NCBI GenBank assembly: GCA_900078405.1
Contig: FLTS01000001.1
Location: 1,698,626 to 1,762,625, forward strand
Direction: 5' to 3'
Origin: an uncultured Stenotrophomonas sp.
GTDB taxonomy: Bacteria; Pseudomonadota; Gammaproteobacteria; Xanthomonadales; Xanthomonadaceae
Length of the DNA stretch: 64,000 nucleotides
Position numbers and translations under genes: made by a program. Of the stretch, positions 48,961 to 60,276 are shown one piece after another. The notes beneath the pieces are model-generated. The model did not search any database. It was given only the letters and a program-made list of their open reading frames with translations, and was not told the DNA's origin. Within the stretch, counting starts at the first letter, position 1. Each line of letters starts with the position of its first letter.

Positions 48961-49782
48961 TCAGTCCAGAAACAGGTCCGGCAGCAGCGGCCGCGACGGA
49001 TCGACCGCATAGCCGGACAGGTCGGTGACGCCGGCCTGCGCCAGCACCTCGTCGTCGATCAGGAACTGCCCGCTGAAACCGGCGGCCGGGCGCGTCAGCA
49101 CCGCGTGGGCGGCGTCGGCCATGATCTCCGGGCGGCGGCAGCCGGCGGCATCGACGCCGGGAATCATGTTGATCGCATCGGTGGCGATCACCGTGCGCGG
49201 CCACAGCGCGTTGACCGCCACGCCCTGCGGGCCGAACTCGGCGGCCAGCCCGAGGGTGACGAAGCTCATGCCCATCTTGGCCAGGGTGTAGCCGGTATGC
49301 GGTGCCCACCACTTCGGGTCCAGCGATGGCGGTGGCGCGAGGGTGAGGATGTGCGGGTTCGGGGCCTGCAACAGGTGCGGCAGGCAGGCCTGCGCGCACA
49401 GGAAGCTGCCGCGCGCGTTGACCTGCTGCATCAGGTCGAAGCGCTTCATCGGCGTATCCAGCGCGCCGCGCAGCCAGATCGCGCTGGCGTTGTTGACCAG
49501 GATGTCGATGCCGCCGAAGGCATCGACCGTGGCCGCCACCGCCGCGCGCACCTGGTCCTCGTCGCGGATGTCGCATTTCAGCGCCAGCCCGGTGCCGCCG
49601 GCCGCGGTCACCGCCTCGGCCGCGCTGTGGATGGTGCCCGGCAGCTTGGGGTTGGGCACCGCCGACTTGGCGGCGATGGCGACGTTGGCGCCATCGCGCG
49701 CGGCACGCAGCGCGATGGCCAGGCCGATGCCGCGCGAGGCGCCGGTGATGAACAGGGTTTTGCCGGTCAGGAGCGGGGACAT
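48961..49782 (-). CDS. short-chain dehydrogenase/reductase
   Basis: A 273-residue SDR. TGASRGIGLAIA at 13-24 (NADP-type arginine), DIRDEDQV near 70, NNASAI near 98 and the active YTLAKMG (Tyr, Lys) near 163. Overall pattern (LAPPPSLDPKWWAPHTGYTL) matches HSDL2-like proteins. Substrate unknown. Confidence 0.88.
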   Translation of the reverse strand: MSPLLTGKTLFITGASRGIGLAIALRAARDGANVAIAAKSAVPNPKLPGTIHSAAEAVTAAGGTGLALKCDIRDEDQVRAAVAATVDAFGGIDILVNNASAIWLRGALDTPMKRFDLMQQVNARGSFLCAQACLPHLLQAPNPHILTLAPPPSLDPKWWAPHTGYTLAKMGMSFVTLGLAAEFGPQGVAVNALWPRTVIATDAINMIPGVDAAGCRRPEIMADAAHAVLTRPAAGFSGQFLIDDEVLAQAGVTDLSGYAVDPSRPLLPDLFLD

Positions 49783-49916
49783 GGGAATGGGGGAACGTGG
49801 AAGGGTGGTTTCAGGGTACCTGTTTGTTTCCCGGCGCAGCAGGCACCGGGTAGGAGCGACCAACCGCAATTGCGCAAAAAGCAGTCCAGTGGCAACCAAC
49901 CCACCGTTCCCCACCC

Positions 49917-50573
49917 TCACAACTTCGGTCCCTGCCCCTCGTTGTCTTCCCAATGCAGGATGCGGCGGGTAACGAAGCGGTAGACCGGCTTGCCGGTGGC
50001 GAACCACAGTTCGCGCACCCACGAGTGGCGCTTGAGCAGGCGCAGCTCCACCGGGGTCAACGCTTCGCGGCAGTACATGCGCTTGTGCTTGAGCAGGTGG
50101 CGCAGGTCCTCGCGGGCGAGCAGGCGCATCCAGCGCGAGCGCGGGTTGCCGCAGACGGCGAGCTGGAAGTCGATCAACGCCGGCGAACCGTCGATGCGCA
50201 CCAGCCAGTTGGCCTCCTTGGCCAAATCGTTATGGGCGATGCCCTTGCGATGTACCTGTTGCAGCAGGCGCCGGGCGGCGCGGAACCACGCCACGTCGCC
50301 GCGTGGCGGGCGCTGGTGCATGGCCGCGCCCTCCATGTAACTGCGGTCCAGCCAGCGCCCGTCCCAGCCGAGCAGCCGTGGTGTCGCCGCCATGCCGTCG
50401 AGCCTGCGCAGCGCGCGCGCTTCGCGCCGGGCCAGCCACCATGCCGGCAGGCGCAGCCACCACGGCGTGGCGCCAAGGTCGCGGCGCACGAAACGGCGCT
50501 CGCCGTCACGCACCAGCAGGATGCGGCCGAAGCTGTCGGACTTGAGGATGCGGGTGTCGTCGTCAGGGTTCAT
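49917..50573 (-). CDS. RIO/Kdo-kinase-like protein
   Basis: A 218-residue protein with a degenerate kinase fold: catalytic loop GIAHNDLAKEANWLV (HxDLxxxxN type, near 125) and LIDFQLAV near 148, with Gln where DFG kinases have Gly. The glycine loop at the start (SDSFGRILLVRDG) is minimal. The size and the small C-lobe resemble the WaaP/InaA lipopolysaccharide kinases or RIO-like proteins. Substrate not known. ATG at 50573 preferred over GTG at 50576. Confidence 0.7.
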   Translation of the reverse strand: MNPDDDTRILKSDSFGRILLVRDGERRFVRRDLGATPWWLRLPAWWLARREARALRRLDGMAATPRLLGWDGRWLDRSYMEGAAMHQRPPRGDVAWFRAARRLLQQVHRKGIAHNDLAKEANWLVRIDGSPALIDFQLAVCGNPRSRWMRLLAREDLRHLLKHKRMYCREALTPVELRLLKRHSWVRELWFATGKPVYRFVTRRILHWEDNEGQGPKL

Positions 50574-50659
50574 CACCCCGGCATTTTATTAGACGTGCGC
50601 TGACTGGATCAGCGCCACCTGCCACCGGATCGGCACTGCCGCCCTTTTATAATCCGGCG

Positions 50660-52660
50660 ATGAATTCCTGGATCGACTCCCTGCTGGCCTGGATCGCCGC
50701 ACATCCCACGCTGGCCGGCGTGGTCGTCTTCGCCATCGCCTTCAGCGACGCGGCCATCATCCTCGGCGCAATCGTGCCGGCGTTACCGCTGATGATCGCG
50801 GTGGGCGTGCTGATCGGCATGGGCGAACTGTCCGGTCCCTATGCGGTGGCCTGCGCCACGCTTGGCGCGTTCGCCGGCGACGGCCTGAGCTACTGGGTGG
50901 GCCGGCGCTGGGGCGAGCGGCTGCGCGGGGTGTGGCCGTTCAGCCGCTACCCGCAGTTGCTGGAGCGCGGTGAACTGCTGTTCCGGCGCAATGCCTTCAA
51001 GAGCATCCTCGTGGCCCGCTACGTCGGCGCGATCCGTCCGTTCGTGCCGGCCATCGCCGGCATGGCGCACATGCCGCTGGCGCGCTATGCGCAGGCCAGC
51101 GGCATTGCCTGCCTGTCGTGGGCGGTGCTGTTCCTGTTGCCGGGCTGGGTGCTGGGACAGGCCTACGACGCGGTGGCGGCGGTGGCCGGGCGGCTGTTCC
51201 TGGTGGTGGGCCTGCTCGGCGCGATGCTGGCACTGGTATGGGCCACCGTGCTGTACGGCTACCGCTGGTCGGCCGCACGTATGGACGGTTGGCTGGCGCG
51301 CCTGCTGCACTGGTCGCAGCGCCATCCGCACCTGCTCGGGCGCTGGTGGAACGACCTGTTCAACCCGCGCCGGCGCGAATCGGTGCCGCTGGCGATGCTG
51401 GCGCTGATGCTGCTGCTGCTGGGTTGGGGCTGGTTCGCGCTGCTGATGGTGGTGGTCGGCCACGGCGAACCGCTGGCGTTGGACCTGGCCGTGCACCACT
51501 TCATGCTGACCCTGCGCAACCCGCTGGCCGACTACCCGATGGCGGCGCTGGCCTCGCTGGGCGAGTGGCAGGTACTTCTGCCTGCCATCGCCGCCGGCAT
51601 GGGTTACCTGATGTGGCGGCGGCGCTGGATGGCCGCCGCGCACTGGCTGGCGGCGCTGGCCTTCGGCCTGGCGCTGACCAAGCTGCTCGGTGCCACGGTG
51701 GACGTGGTGCGGCCGCCGGCGGCCAGCAGCGGCTTCGGCTTCCCGTCGGTGTCGGTGACGATGGCGACCATCACCTTCGGCTTCTTCGCCGTGCTGATCG
51801 GCCGCGAGCTGCCCGGCCGTACCCGTGTGTGGCCATACCTGCTGTCGGGCATCGTCGCCACCGTGATTGGTTTTGCCCGCATCTACCTGGGCGCGCACTG
51901 GGTCAGCGACGTCATCGGCGGCATGCTGTTCGGCATTTTCTGGCTGCTGGTGCTGGGCATCGCCTACCGCCGCCGCTTCAACCGCTCGTTCTGGGTCAAG
52001 CCGGTGGCGTGGCTGTTCTATGGCGCCTTCCTGCTGGCCGGTTTCTGGTACGCGCCGAGCAACGTGCCGAGCAAACTGGCCAGGTTCGAGCCTGTGGCCG
52101 GAGCCCCGCGAATGATGGAGGCCACGCACTGGTGGCAGGACGGCTGGCGCGAACTGCCGGCACGCCGCAACGAGTTCGACGACGACCTGCGCTGGCCGCT
52201 GGACGTGCAGGTGGCCGGCCCACTGGCGCCGCTGCAACGGCAACTGGAACGCCACGGCTGGCGGCTGCAGGCGCAGGCCGGCTGGCAGGAAGCCCTGGCG
52301 ATGCTCGACACCGATGCCGCGCCCGGGCAGGTACCGGTGCTGCCGGCCACGCTGGATACCCACGTCGAATCGCTGCTGATGCTGCGCCCCGGCACCCGGG
52401 CCGACGAGATGTATGCGCTGCGCCTGTGGCCGGCGCCGGCGCAGTTGCAGCCGGGGCAGGTACCACTGTGGCTGGGCAGCGCGCAGACCCTGCACTACAA
52501 GCGCCATTTCAGGCTGTTCGGCCTGTGGCTGCCACTGCCCGGCACCGAGCCGGCGCTGGCGGCGCTGCGGCAGGCGCTGGACGGCATGGAAACCCGCGAG
52601 CAGGTACTGCCGGAAAGCGGGGTGCCGTTGCTGATGATCCACAGCGAACCGCAGCCGTAG
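50660..52660 (+). CDS. DedA-PAP2-LssY fusion membrane protein
   Basis: A 666-residue polytopic inner-membrane protein. About 1-205 is a DedA/VTT domain (IVPALPLMIAVGVLIG; GRRWGERL; FLVARYV-like ILVARYVGAIRPFVPAIAG). About 240-440 is PAP2 (type 2 phosphatidic acid phosphatase): RIYLGAHWVSDVIGGML keeps motif 3. Motif 2, usually PSGH, reads GFPSVSVTMA, so the His is missing, and motif 1 is stretched (KLLGATVDVVRPPA). About 470-666 is an LssY-like tail. It may translocate or sense undecaprenyl or phospholipid; phosphatase activity is doubtful. Confidence 0.85.
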   Translation: MNSWIDSLLAWIAAHPTLAGVVVFAIAFSDAAIILGAIVPALPLMIAVGVLIGMGELSGPYAVACATLGAFAGDGLSYWVGRRWGERLRGVWPFSRYPQLLERGELLFRRNAFKSILVARYVGAIRPFVPAIAGMAHMPLARYAQASGIACLSWAVLFLLPGWVLGQAYDAVAAVAGRLFLVVGLLGAMLALVWATVLYGYRWSAARMDGWLARLLHWSQRHPHLLGRWWNDLFNPRRRESVPLAMLALMLLLLGWGWFALLMVVVGHGEPLALDLAVHHFMLTLRNPLADYPMAALASLGEWQVLLPAIAAGMGYLMWRRRWMAAAHWLAALAFGLALTKLLGATVDVVRPPAASSGFGFPSVSVTMATITFGFFAVLIGRELPGRTRVWPYLLSGIVATVIGFARIYLGAHWVSDVIGGMLFGIFWLLVLGIAYRRRFNRSFWVKPVAWLFYGAFLLAGFWYAPSNVPSKLARFEPVAGAPRMMEATHWWQDGWRELPARRNEFDDDLRWPLDVQVAGPLAPLQRQLERHGWRLQAQAGWQEALAMLDTDAAPGQVPVLPATLDTHVESLLMLRPGTRADEMYALRLWPAPAQLQPGQVPLWLGSAQTLHYKRHFRLFGLWLPLPGTEPALAALRQALDGMETREQVLPESGVPLLMIHSEPQP

Positions 52661-52739
52661 ATGCGGGGCTCGCCCCGCATGGGGCCTTCCCGATGAAGTC
52701 CGGCACCGCGTGATGCGGTCGGGCAAGCCCCACTCCTAC
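52657..52739. repeat. REP-like hairpins between convergent genes
   Basis: ATGCGGGGC-TC-GCCCCGCAT just after the DedA-PAP2 stop, then GGTCGGGCAAGCCCCACTCC. The second gene (LON) stops inside it. Confidence 0.65.
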
Positions 52740-53341
52740 AAATCGGTTTCCGGGGGCGGGTCGAATTCGGGAATCCACGCCAGCAGGTGATCCAGCCGCT
52801 GGCACGGGGCGTCCTCCTGCAACAGCAGCAGGCGCTGTTCTTCCTCCAGCGGCAGCAGTTCGGCCAGCCGCCAGCCGACCCACGCCGCCTGGTCCATCTG
52901 CGCCGGCCCGGCGCCGGCAAGCGCGCTACCGGCCTGTTCGAGGATGTGTTCGAGCAGGACCGCCAGCAGCGCGTGCTCGGGCTGCAACTCGCCGTCATCG
53001 TCCGGCAGGCGCCATTCGACCTCGCCGATGACCAGCCCGTTGTCGCGCACATGCGTCTTCAGCACATGGAAACGCCGCCCGCCACGCAGCTTCAACTGCA
53101 ACACGCTGTCGGCACCCATGTCGAAATCCTCGATGCGCGCCTCCACCCCCCACGCCGCCGGCGTGGCGGGCGCGCCGACTTCCTCGCCCTCCAGGATCAG
53201 GCACACGCCGAAGGTGCTGCCCTGCCGCCCGCATTCGCGCACCAGGTCGAGATAACGCGCCTCGAACACGCGCAGGCCGAGCGCGGCGCCCGGCAGCAAG
53301 GTGGCGTGCAGCGGAAACAGCGGCAGCGCCTGCACCGTCAT
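52736..53341 (-). CDS. LON-substrate-binding-domain protein
   Basis: A 201-residue stand-alone LON N-domain protein (no ATPase, no protease). LPLFPLHATLLPGAALGLRV at 6-25, FEARYLDLVRECGRQGSTFG near 26, and helices ending LLAWIPE. Such proteins occur widely in proteobacteria with unknown function. Its ATG overlaps the mpl stop (53338-53341). Confidence 0.88.
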   Translation of the reverse strand: MTVQALPLFPLHATLLPGAALGLRVFEARYLDLVRECGRQGSTFGVCLILEGEEVGAPATPAAWGVEARIEDFDMGADSVLQLKLRGGRRFHVLKTHVRDNGLVIGEVEWRLPDDDGELQPEHALLAVLLEHILEQAGSALAGAGPAQMDQAAWVGWRLAELLPLEEEQRLLLLQEDAPCQRLDHLLAWIPEFDPPPETDL

Positions 53342-54705
53342 CGGCTGCCCTGCAACTGCACCAGAAAGCGTCGCGGCGCACCGTCGAAGCCGCCGTTGGA
53401 CATGAACACCACGTGGTCGCCGGCACCTGCCACCCCGCCCAGCCGCGCCAGCAGGGCATCGGTATCGGCCACCGCCTGCGCATCGCCACGCACTGCGGCG
53501 ATCACCTTGGCCGCGTCCCAGGGCAGCTCCCGCCGCGCGAGGAACACCACCGCGTCGGCAATGTCCAGCGACGGCGCCAGCGCATCGGCGTGCGCGCCAA
53601 GGCGCATCGAATTGCTGCGCGGCTCCATCGCCACCACGATGCGCGCCCCGCCCACCTTTGCGCGCAGGCCGGCGAGCGTGGTCGCGATCGCGGTCGGGTG
53701 GTGGGCAAAGTCGTCGTAGACGGTGACGCCGGCATGCGCGCCGATCACCTCCATCCTGCGCTTGACGCTGCGGAACCCGGCCAGCGAGGGGATCACCGCT
53801 GCGACATCCACCCCCACCGCCGCGCACGCCGCCAGCGCCGCCAGGCCGTTGAGCACGTTGTGGTCGCCCAGCAACGGCCACTGCACGACGCCCAATTGCT
53901 CGCCGCCGCGCAGCACCGCGAACCGGCTGCCGTCATCGGCCAGTTTCCGCGCGCTCCACTCGAACGACGCATCGAAGCCGAAACGCTCCACCGGCGTCCA
54001 GCAGCCCATCGCCAGCACCTCGGCCAGATGCGCGTCATGGCCGTTGACGACCAGCCGGCCGCGGCCGGGCACGGTACGCACCAGATGGTGGAACTGGCGC
54101 TGGATCGCGGCCACGTCCGGGAAGATGTCGGCGTGGTCGTATTCCAGGTTGTTGAGGATGGCGACCCGCGGCCGGTAATGGACGAACTTGCTGCGCTTGT
54201 CGAAGAACGCGGTGTCGTATTCGTCGGCCTCGACCACGAACTCGCGGCCCTGCCCGATGCGCGCCGACACCCCGAAATCCTCGGCCACGCCGCCGATCAG
54301 GAACCCCGGCTCGCGCCCGGCCGCCTGCAACAGGAAGGCCAGGATGGTCGTCGTGGTGGTCTTGCCGTGGGTGCCGGCCACCGCCAGCGTGTCGCGGCCC
54401 GGCAGCACGTTTTCGGCCAGCCACTGCGCACCGCTGGTGTAGCGGTGGCCCGCGTCCAGCACCGCCTCCACGGCGGCGTTGCCGCGCGAGAGCGCATTGC
54501 CGATGACGACCTCGTCGCAGTCCCCGCCGATGTTGCCGGGCAGGTAACCCTGCGACAGGGTGATGCCCAGCGTCTCCAGCTGGGTGGACATCGGCGGGTA
54601 GACCGCCTGGTCGCTGCCTTCGACCCGATGCCCCAGTTCACGCGCCAGTGCGGCCACGCCCCCCATGAAAGTGCCGGCAATGCCGAGGATGTGGATCTTG
54701 CTCAT
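53338..54705 (-). CDS. mpl: UDP-MurNAc:L-Ala-D-Glu-mDap ligase (Mpl)
   Basis: A 455-residue Mur-ligase-family enzyme that recycles released murein tripeptide onto UDP-MurNAc. IHILGIAGTFMGGVAALARE at 4-23, ATP-binding VAGTHGKTTTTTILAFLL near 108-125, EADEYDTAFFDKRSKF near 163 and DDFAHHPTAI near 330 support it. The absence of MurC-type GIGG start supports Mpl rather than MurC. Confidence 0.92.
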   Translation of the reverse strand: MSKIHILGIAGTFMGGVAALARELGHRVEGSDQAVYPPMSTQLETLGITLSQGYLPGNIGGDCDEVVIGNALSRGNAAVEAVLDAGHRYTSGAQWLAENVLPGRDTLAVAGTHGKTTTTTILAFLLQAAGREPGFLIGGVAEDFGVSARIGQGREFVVEADEYDTAFFDKRSKFVHYRPRVAILNNLEYDHADIFPDVAAIQRQFHHLVRTVPGRGRLVVNGHDAHLAEVLAMGCWTPVERFGFDASFEWSARKLADDGSRFAVLRGGEQLGVVQWPLLGDHNVLNGLAALAACAAVGVDVAAVIPSLAGFRSVKRRMEVIGAHAGVTVYDDFAHHPTAIATTLAGLRAKVGGARIVVAMEPRSNSMRLGAHADALAPSLDIADAVVFLARRELPWDAAKVIAAVRGDAQAVADTDALLARLGGVAGAGDHVVFMSNGGFDGAPRRFLVQLQGSR

Positions 54706-54785
54706 GCGGCGATTGTCACCGATGCAGCCTCCCTGCGTCCGCTTTTTCCCACCATCATGTAGGGAAAATTCCTATACCCGTTCCG

Positions 54786-54949
54786 GTGTCCGACCCGGAC
54801 AATGGCCCCGCCAGCCGCAGCATCCCTCAGGTCCTACTCCCCAAGAGGCCCATCCCCAGGGAGCTCATGCTGCGGGGCATTGAGCACGCCCACCTGCTGG
54901 CCTCTACAAGACGAACGCCCCGGACCATGCACTGGTCCGGGGCGTTTTT
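54786..54949 (+). ncRNA. candidate small RNA between mpl and adk
   Basis: A non-coding plus-strand stretch that ends in a strong terminator (see next entry). It can fold: TGTCCG-ACC-CGGACA (54787-54801); a 9-bp perfect closing helix CCGCAGCAT (54815-54823) with ATGCTGCGG (54867-54875) enclosing C-rich loops (TACTCCCCAAGAGG; CATCCCCAGG); then the terminator. TATACC at 54773-54778 could be a -10; no -35 is evident. C-rich loops recall the Xanthomonas sRNA sX13 in style; whether it is homologous is not known. Confidence 0.45.
54915..54949 (+). terminator. strong intrinsic terminator on the plus strand
   Basis: ACGCCCCGGACCA-TGCAC-TGGTCCGGGGCGT, a 13-bp stem followed by five T. The T run is on the plus strand, away from adk, so its natural client is the plus-strand transcript upstream. 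It may also slow minus-strand transcripts from adk. Confidence 0.85.
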
Positions 54950-54995
54950 GTACCCGGGTCCGGACCGCTCCGACCCGGCCGGAGCGGCTGCATCA

Positions 54996-55559
54996 TCAGC
55001 GCTTGATCGCGGCCAGGATGCGGGCCAGCACTTCGTCCAGCGAGCCCACGCCATCGACGCGGGCCAGCGTGCCCTTGCCGGCGTAGAAATCGATCACCGG
55101 CGCGGTGGAATCGTTGTAGACCTGCAGGCGGTGGCGCACCGATTCGGGGTTGTCGTCGGCGCGGCCCTGTTCCTTGGCGCGGCCGGCGATGCGCTCGACC
55201 AGCAGTTCGGTCGCCACGTCCAACTGCACGATGGCGTCCAGCGGCTGGTCCAGCCGGCTCAACAGTTCACCCAGTGCGTTGGCCTGGGCGACATTGCGCG
55301 GGTAGCCATCGAGGATGAAACCATTGGCGACGTCGGCCTGGGCCAGGCGCGCTTCGAGCATGCCCAGCAGGATGTCGTCGGATACCAGGTTGCCGGCGTC
55401 CATCACCGCCTTGGCCTGCTTGCCCAGCTCGGTGCCGGCTGCCACTTCGGCGCGCAGCAGGTCACCGGTGGAAATGTGTGGAATCTGCAGCTCTTCCTTC
55501 AGGCGGGTTGCCTGCGTGCCCTTGCCCGAACCGGGCGGTCCCAACAGAACCAATCGCAT
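54996..55559 (-). CDS. adk: adenylate kinase (short form)
   Basis: A 187-residue kinase converting AMP + ATP to 2 ADP. LLGPPGSGKGTQATRL at 4-19 (P-loop), ISTGDLLRAEVAAGTE near 30, and DGYPRNVAQANAL near 82. Length and the short LID (RIAGRAKEQGRADDNPESVR) show a short form without the zinc LID. Its product balance is linked to the PPi enzymes nearby. Confidence 0.96.
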   Translation of the reverse strand: MRLVLLGPPGSGKGTQATRLKEELQIPHISTGDLLRAEVAAGTELGKQAKAVMDAGNLVSDDILLGMLEARLAQADVANGFILDGYPRNVAQANALGELLSRLDQPLDAIVQLDVATELLVERIAGRAKEQGRADDNPESVRHRLQVYNDSTAPVIDFYAGKGTLARVDGVGSLDEVLARILAAIKR

Positions 55560-55708
55560 TCCTGACTCCCTATGTATGTAGAGGATGATTTCTTTCAGGG
55601 ACGGACAGCGGCGTTAGACTCTTGGGCCACTCACGCTGCACCGCAATAACACAGCTTACCGCATCCGGCCAATGTCCCGGAAATGTCCCCTGCCCGGAGA
55701 GTATCCCC

Positions 55709-56965
55709 ATGTCCCAAGGCACCTTGCTCTACGCCCAGTCCGGTGGTGTCACCGCCGTCATCAATGCCACCGCCTCCGCCGTCATCACCGAGGCCAGGGC
55801 TAAGAAAATCAAGGTGTTGGCGGCGCGCAACGGCATCCTGGGCGCGCTGCGCGAGGAGCTGATCGACACCTCGAAGGAATCGGCCGCCAGCATCGCCGCG
55901 CTCGCCCATACCCCGGGCGGAGCGTTCGGCTCGTGCCGCTACAAGCTCAAGTCGCTGGAGGCGGACCGGGCCAGGTACGAGCGGCTGCTGGAGGTGCTCA
56001 AGGCGCACGACGTGCGCTGGTTCCTCTACAACGGCGGCAACGATTCGGCCGACACCGCGCTGAAGGTGTCGCAGCTGGCGAAGGAATTCGGCTACCCGCT
56101 GACCTGCGTGGGCGTGCCCAAGACCATCGACAACGACCTGGCCGTCACCGACACCTGCCCCGGCTTCGGTTCGGCCGCCAAATACACCGCCGTGTCGGTG
56201 CGCGAGGCGGCGCTGGACGTGGCGGCGATGGCCGAGACCTCCACCCGCGTATTCATCTACGAGGCGATGGGCCGCCATGCCGGCTGGCTGGCCGCCGCCG
56301 CCGGGCTGGCCGGGGAGAATCCCGACGACGCACCGCAGGTCATCCTGCTGCCCGAACGCGCCTACGACGAAGCCGCGTTCCTGAAGAAAGTGAAGCAGGT
56401 GGTGGAAAAGGTCGGCTGGTGCGTCGTGGTCGCCAGCGAGGGCATCCACGCCGCCAACGGCCGCTTCGTCGCCGATGCCGGCGGCGCCACCGATTCGTTC
56501 GGCCACACCCAGCTCGGCGGCGTGGCCTCGTACCTGGCCGGCCGGGTCAAGGCGGAGCTGGGCTACAAGGTGCATTGGACCCTTCCCGACTACCTGCAAC
56601 GCTCGGCCCGCCATGTCGCCAGCAAGACCGATTGGGAACAGGCGCAGGCGGTGGGCAAGGCCGCGGTCCGGTTCGCGCTGGAAGGCCGCAACTCGGTGAT
56701 GCCGGTGATCGTGCGCACCTCGGACATGCCGTACCGCTGGAAGATCGAGGCCGCACCGCTGTCGAAGGTGGCCAACCACGAGAAGAAGATGCCGGCCGGT
56801 TTCATCCGCAGGGACGGCTTCGGCATCACCGACAAGGCGCGTCGCTACCTGCAGCCGCTGATCCGCGGCGAGGCGCCGCTACCCTGGGGCCGCGACGGCC
56901 TGCCGAAGTACGTGACGCTGAAGAACGTGGCGGTAGCCAAGAAGCTGCCGGCGTGGGAAGGCTGA
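55709..56965 (+). CDS. pfp: pyrophosphate-dependent phosphofructokinase
   Basis: A 418-residue PFK-fold enzyme. LLYAQSGGVTAVINATASAV at 6-25, FLYNGGNDSADTA near 108 and GVPKTIDNDLAVTDTCPGFG near 139. GGND in place of the ATP enzyme's GGDG, together with the PKTIDND motif, marks PPi as phosphoryl donor, so glycolysis here is reversible at this step and consumes PPi. The start at 55709 gives MSQGTLLYAQSGG. Confidence 0.93.
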   Translation: MSQGTLLYAQSGGVTAVINATASAVITEARAKKIKVLAARNGILGALREELIDTSKESAASIAALAHTPGGAFGSCRYKLKSLEADRARYERLLEVLKAHDVRWFLYNGGNDSADTALKVSQLAKEFGYPLTCVGVPKTIDNDLAVTDTCPGFGSAAKYTAVSVREAALDVAAMAETSTRVFIYEAMGRHAGWLAAAAGLAGENPDDAPQVILLPERAYDEAAFLKKVKQVVEKVGWCVVVASEGIHAANGRFVADAGGATDSFGHTQLGGVASYLAGRVKAELGYKVHWTLPDYLQRSARHVASKTDWEQAQAVGKAAVRFALEGRNSVMPVIVRTSDMPYRWKIEAAPLSKVANHEKKMPAGFIRRDGFGITDKARRYLQPLIRGEAPLPWGRDGLPKYVTLKNVAVAKKLPAWEG

Positions 56966-57106
56966 GCAAAGCGTTTGCCGCCCGGCCATGCGCCGGGCAT
57001 TCCGCTGCCCGCACCGCACTTTCGCGCCAATCGCTGGCCAGCTGATCGTGAACATGCTGCCGCGCTGATCGCGATGGCTCGTGCCGGGCAGAAGCGGACC
57101 GCCGCA

Positions 57107-57172
57107 GATGCGGGGCTTGCCCCGCATCGAAGCTTTCCCGGCAATGCCCCGTGCCGGGAAAGTCCGGCACCT
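57107..57172. repeat. REP-like hairpins
   Basis: GATGCGGGGC-TT-GCCCCGCATC, then GGGAAAGT and CCGTGCCGGGAAAGTCCGGC. Same type as at 22162 and 52661. The 56966-57206 gap holds nothing else recognisable. Confidence 0.7.
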
Positions 57173-57206
57173 GCGGACGGGCGCTCCCGGAAGGCCCCCA
57201 TCCGGC

Positions 57207-57707
57207 TCAGCGGCAGGGCCGCCCTTCCATCTCCAGCCGTGCCGCATAGGCCGGCAATGCCGCCAGCCGGCCGGCCCCGGCCTGTCGGCGCGCGTCGTCC
57301 AGATACACCCGCACCTGCCCCTGGCCGTCGCGCGCCAGCGGCTGCTCGACCGGGCGCCGCCAGACTTCGACCAGCGCCTGCTGCCCCCGGCACTCCGCAG
57401 CCGGGATCCGGATGCGGTCGTTGAGCTTCCAGCCGCCTTCGTCCGGCGTGACCTGCGCGAAATCCAGCCACACCGCACGCGGCTGGCATTGCGCACCGGT
57501 ACGTACCAGCCGCATGTCGTAGGGCGCATTGGCCTGGCCGGTGAAGCGGCCTTCGATGCGGATGCAGGCTTCGGGAACCTGCCGCACGGTATGCAGCACG
57601 TCCACGGCCTGCGCGGTGGCCGGCGGGCGCTGGATCTCCTGTGCCGGCGCGGCCACGGCCAATGGCGCCAGCAGCAGGACGGGCAACCACCTGCATCGGT
57701 TGTTCAT
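57207..57707 (-). CDS. exported hypothetical protein
   Basis: A 166-residue protein with a signal peptide (MNNRCRWLPVLLLAPLAVAA then AP, cleavage near 20-23). The mature part has four cysteines (about 48, 74, 104 and 165), perhaps disulphide-bonded, in a beta-rich domain. I do not recognise the family. It is antisense-oriented between pfp and the pyrophosphatase gene. Confidence 0.65.
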   Translation of the reverse strand: MNNRCRWLPVLLLAPLAVAAPAQEIQRPPATAQAVDVLHTVRQVPEACIRIEGRFTGQANAPYDMRLVRTGAQCQPRAVWLDFAQVTPDEGGWKLNDRIRIPAAECRGQQALVEVWRRPVEQPLARDGQGQVRVYLDDARRQAGAGRLAALPAYAARLEMEGRPCR

Positions 57708-57953
57708 CGGATTGGCCTCGTACGCATTGCGGAACCGGAACGGTGCCGGTTCGCCGCTGAACGACGCGGCAAGCGCACTGCGTCATGACAGTGAACGCGG
57801 CCTGACCGCATACTCGCCACGGCTCCAGGAAACGTTGAACACCGCGACACGCACCACGGCCGCTGCTTGGCTCCGGGTCTGTTCCAGTGCTTCACCCCGG
57901 CGTGTCCCGCGTTCAGCATTTTGCTGGACGAATCCACCTGTGCTGGAGGGGTC

Positions 57954-59984
<2,031 letters not shown>

Positions 59985-60123
59985 CCGAAACCGACCATGC
60001 GCCGCGTCTTCCCTCCCGCCCAAGAGAAAGACGAAGGGGATACGGAACGGAACATGCATGCCACCAGACGCCATGGCGCGGGGCTACCCGCAGTGTTACC
60101 CGCTGTAGTACGCTCCGGAAGAG

Positions 60124-60154
60124 CGCCACCCTGCCTTGCAAAGGCAGGGTGGCG
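60124..60154. terminator. strong hairpin downstream of hppA
   Basis: CGCCACCCTGCCTT-GCA-AAGGCAGGGTGGCG, 14 bp, in the 292-base gap after hppA. No U tract; it may end hppA transcripts. The rest of this gap (59985-60288) shows nothing else except the promoter presumably needed for the next operon. Confidence 0.5.
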
Positions 60155-60276
60155 GACGTGCAAAACGGCGTATTCCATCGCGGTTTCGCACTCGACGACA
60201 CCCGTCGCAACATGGGCGTTCGTCTTCAGGGGGCGGCGATGGGGACTCCCCGGTCCGCGAAACATCTGGTTTTCAA

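Noticed and set aside
54786..54949. Riboswitch or leader of adk
   Set aside because: adk is on the other strand and this segment is downstream of its stop; the terminator T run faces the plus strand.
54786..54949. Identification as sRNA sX13
   Set aside because: I recall sX13 as lying near polA in Xanthomonas; the C-rich loops are similar only in style, so the name was not used.
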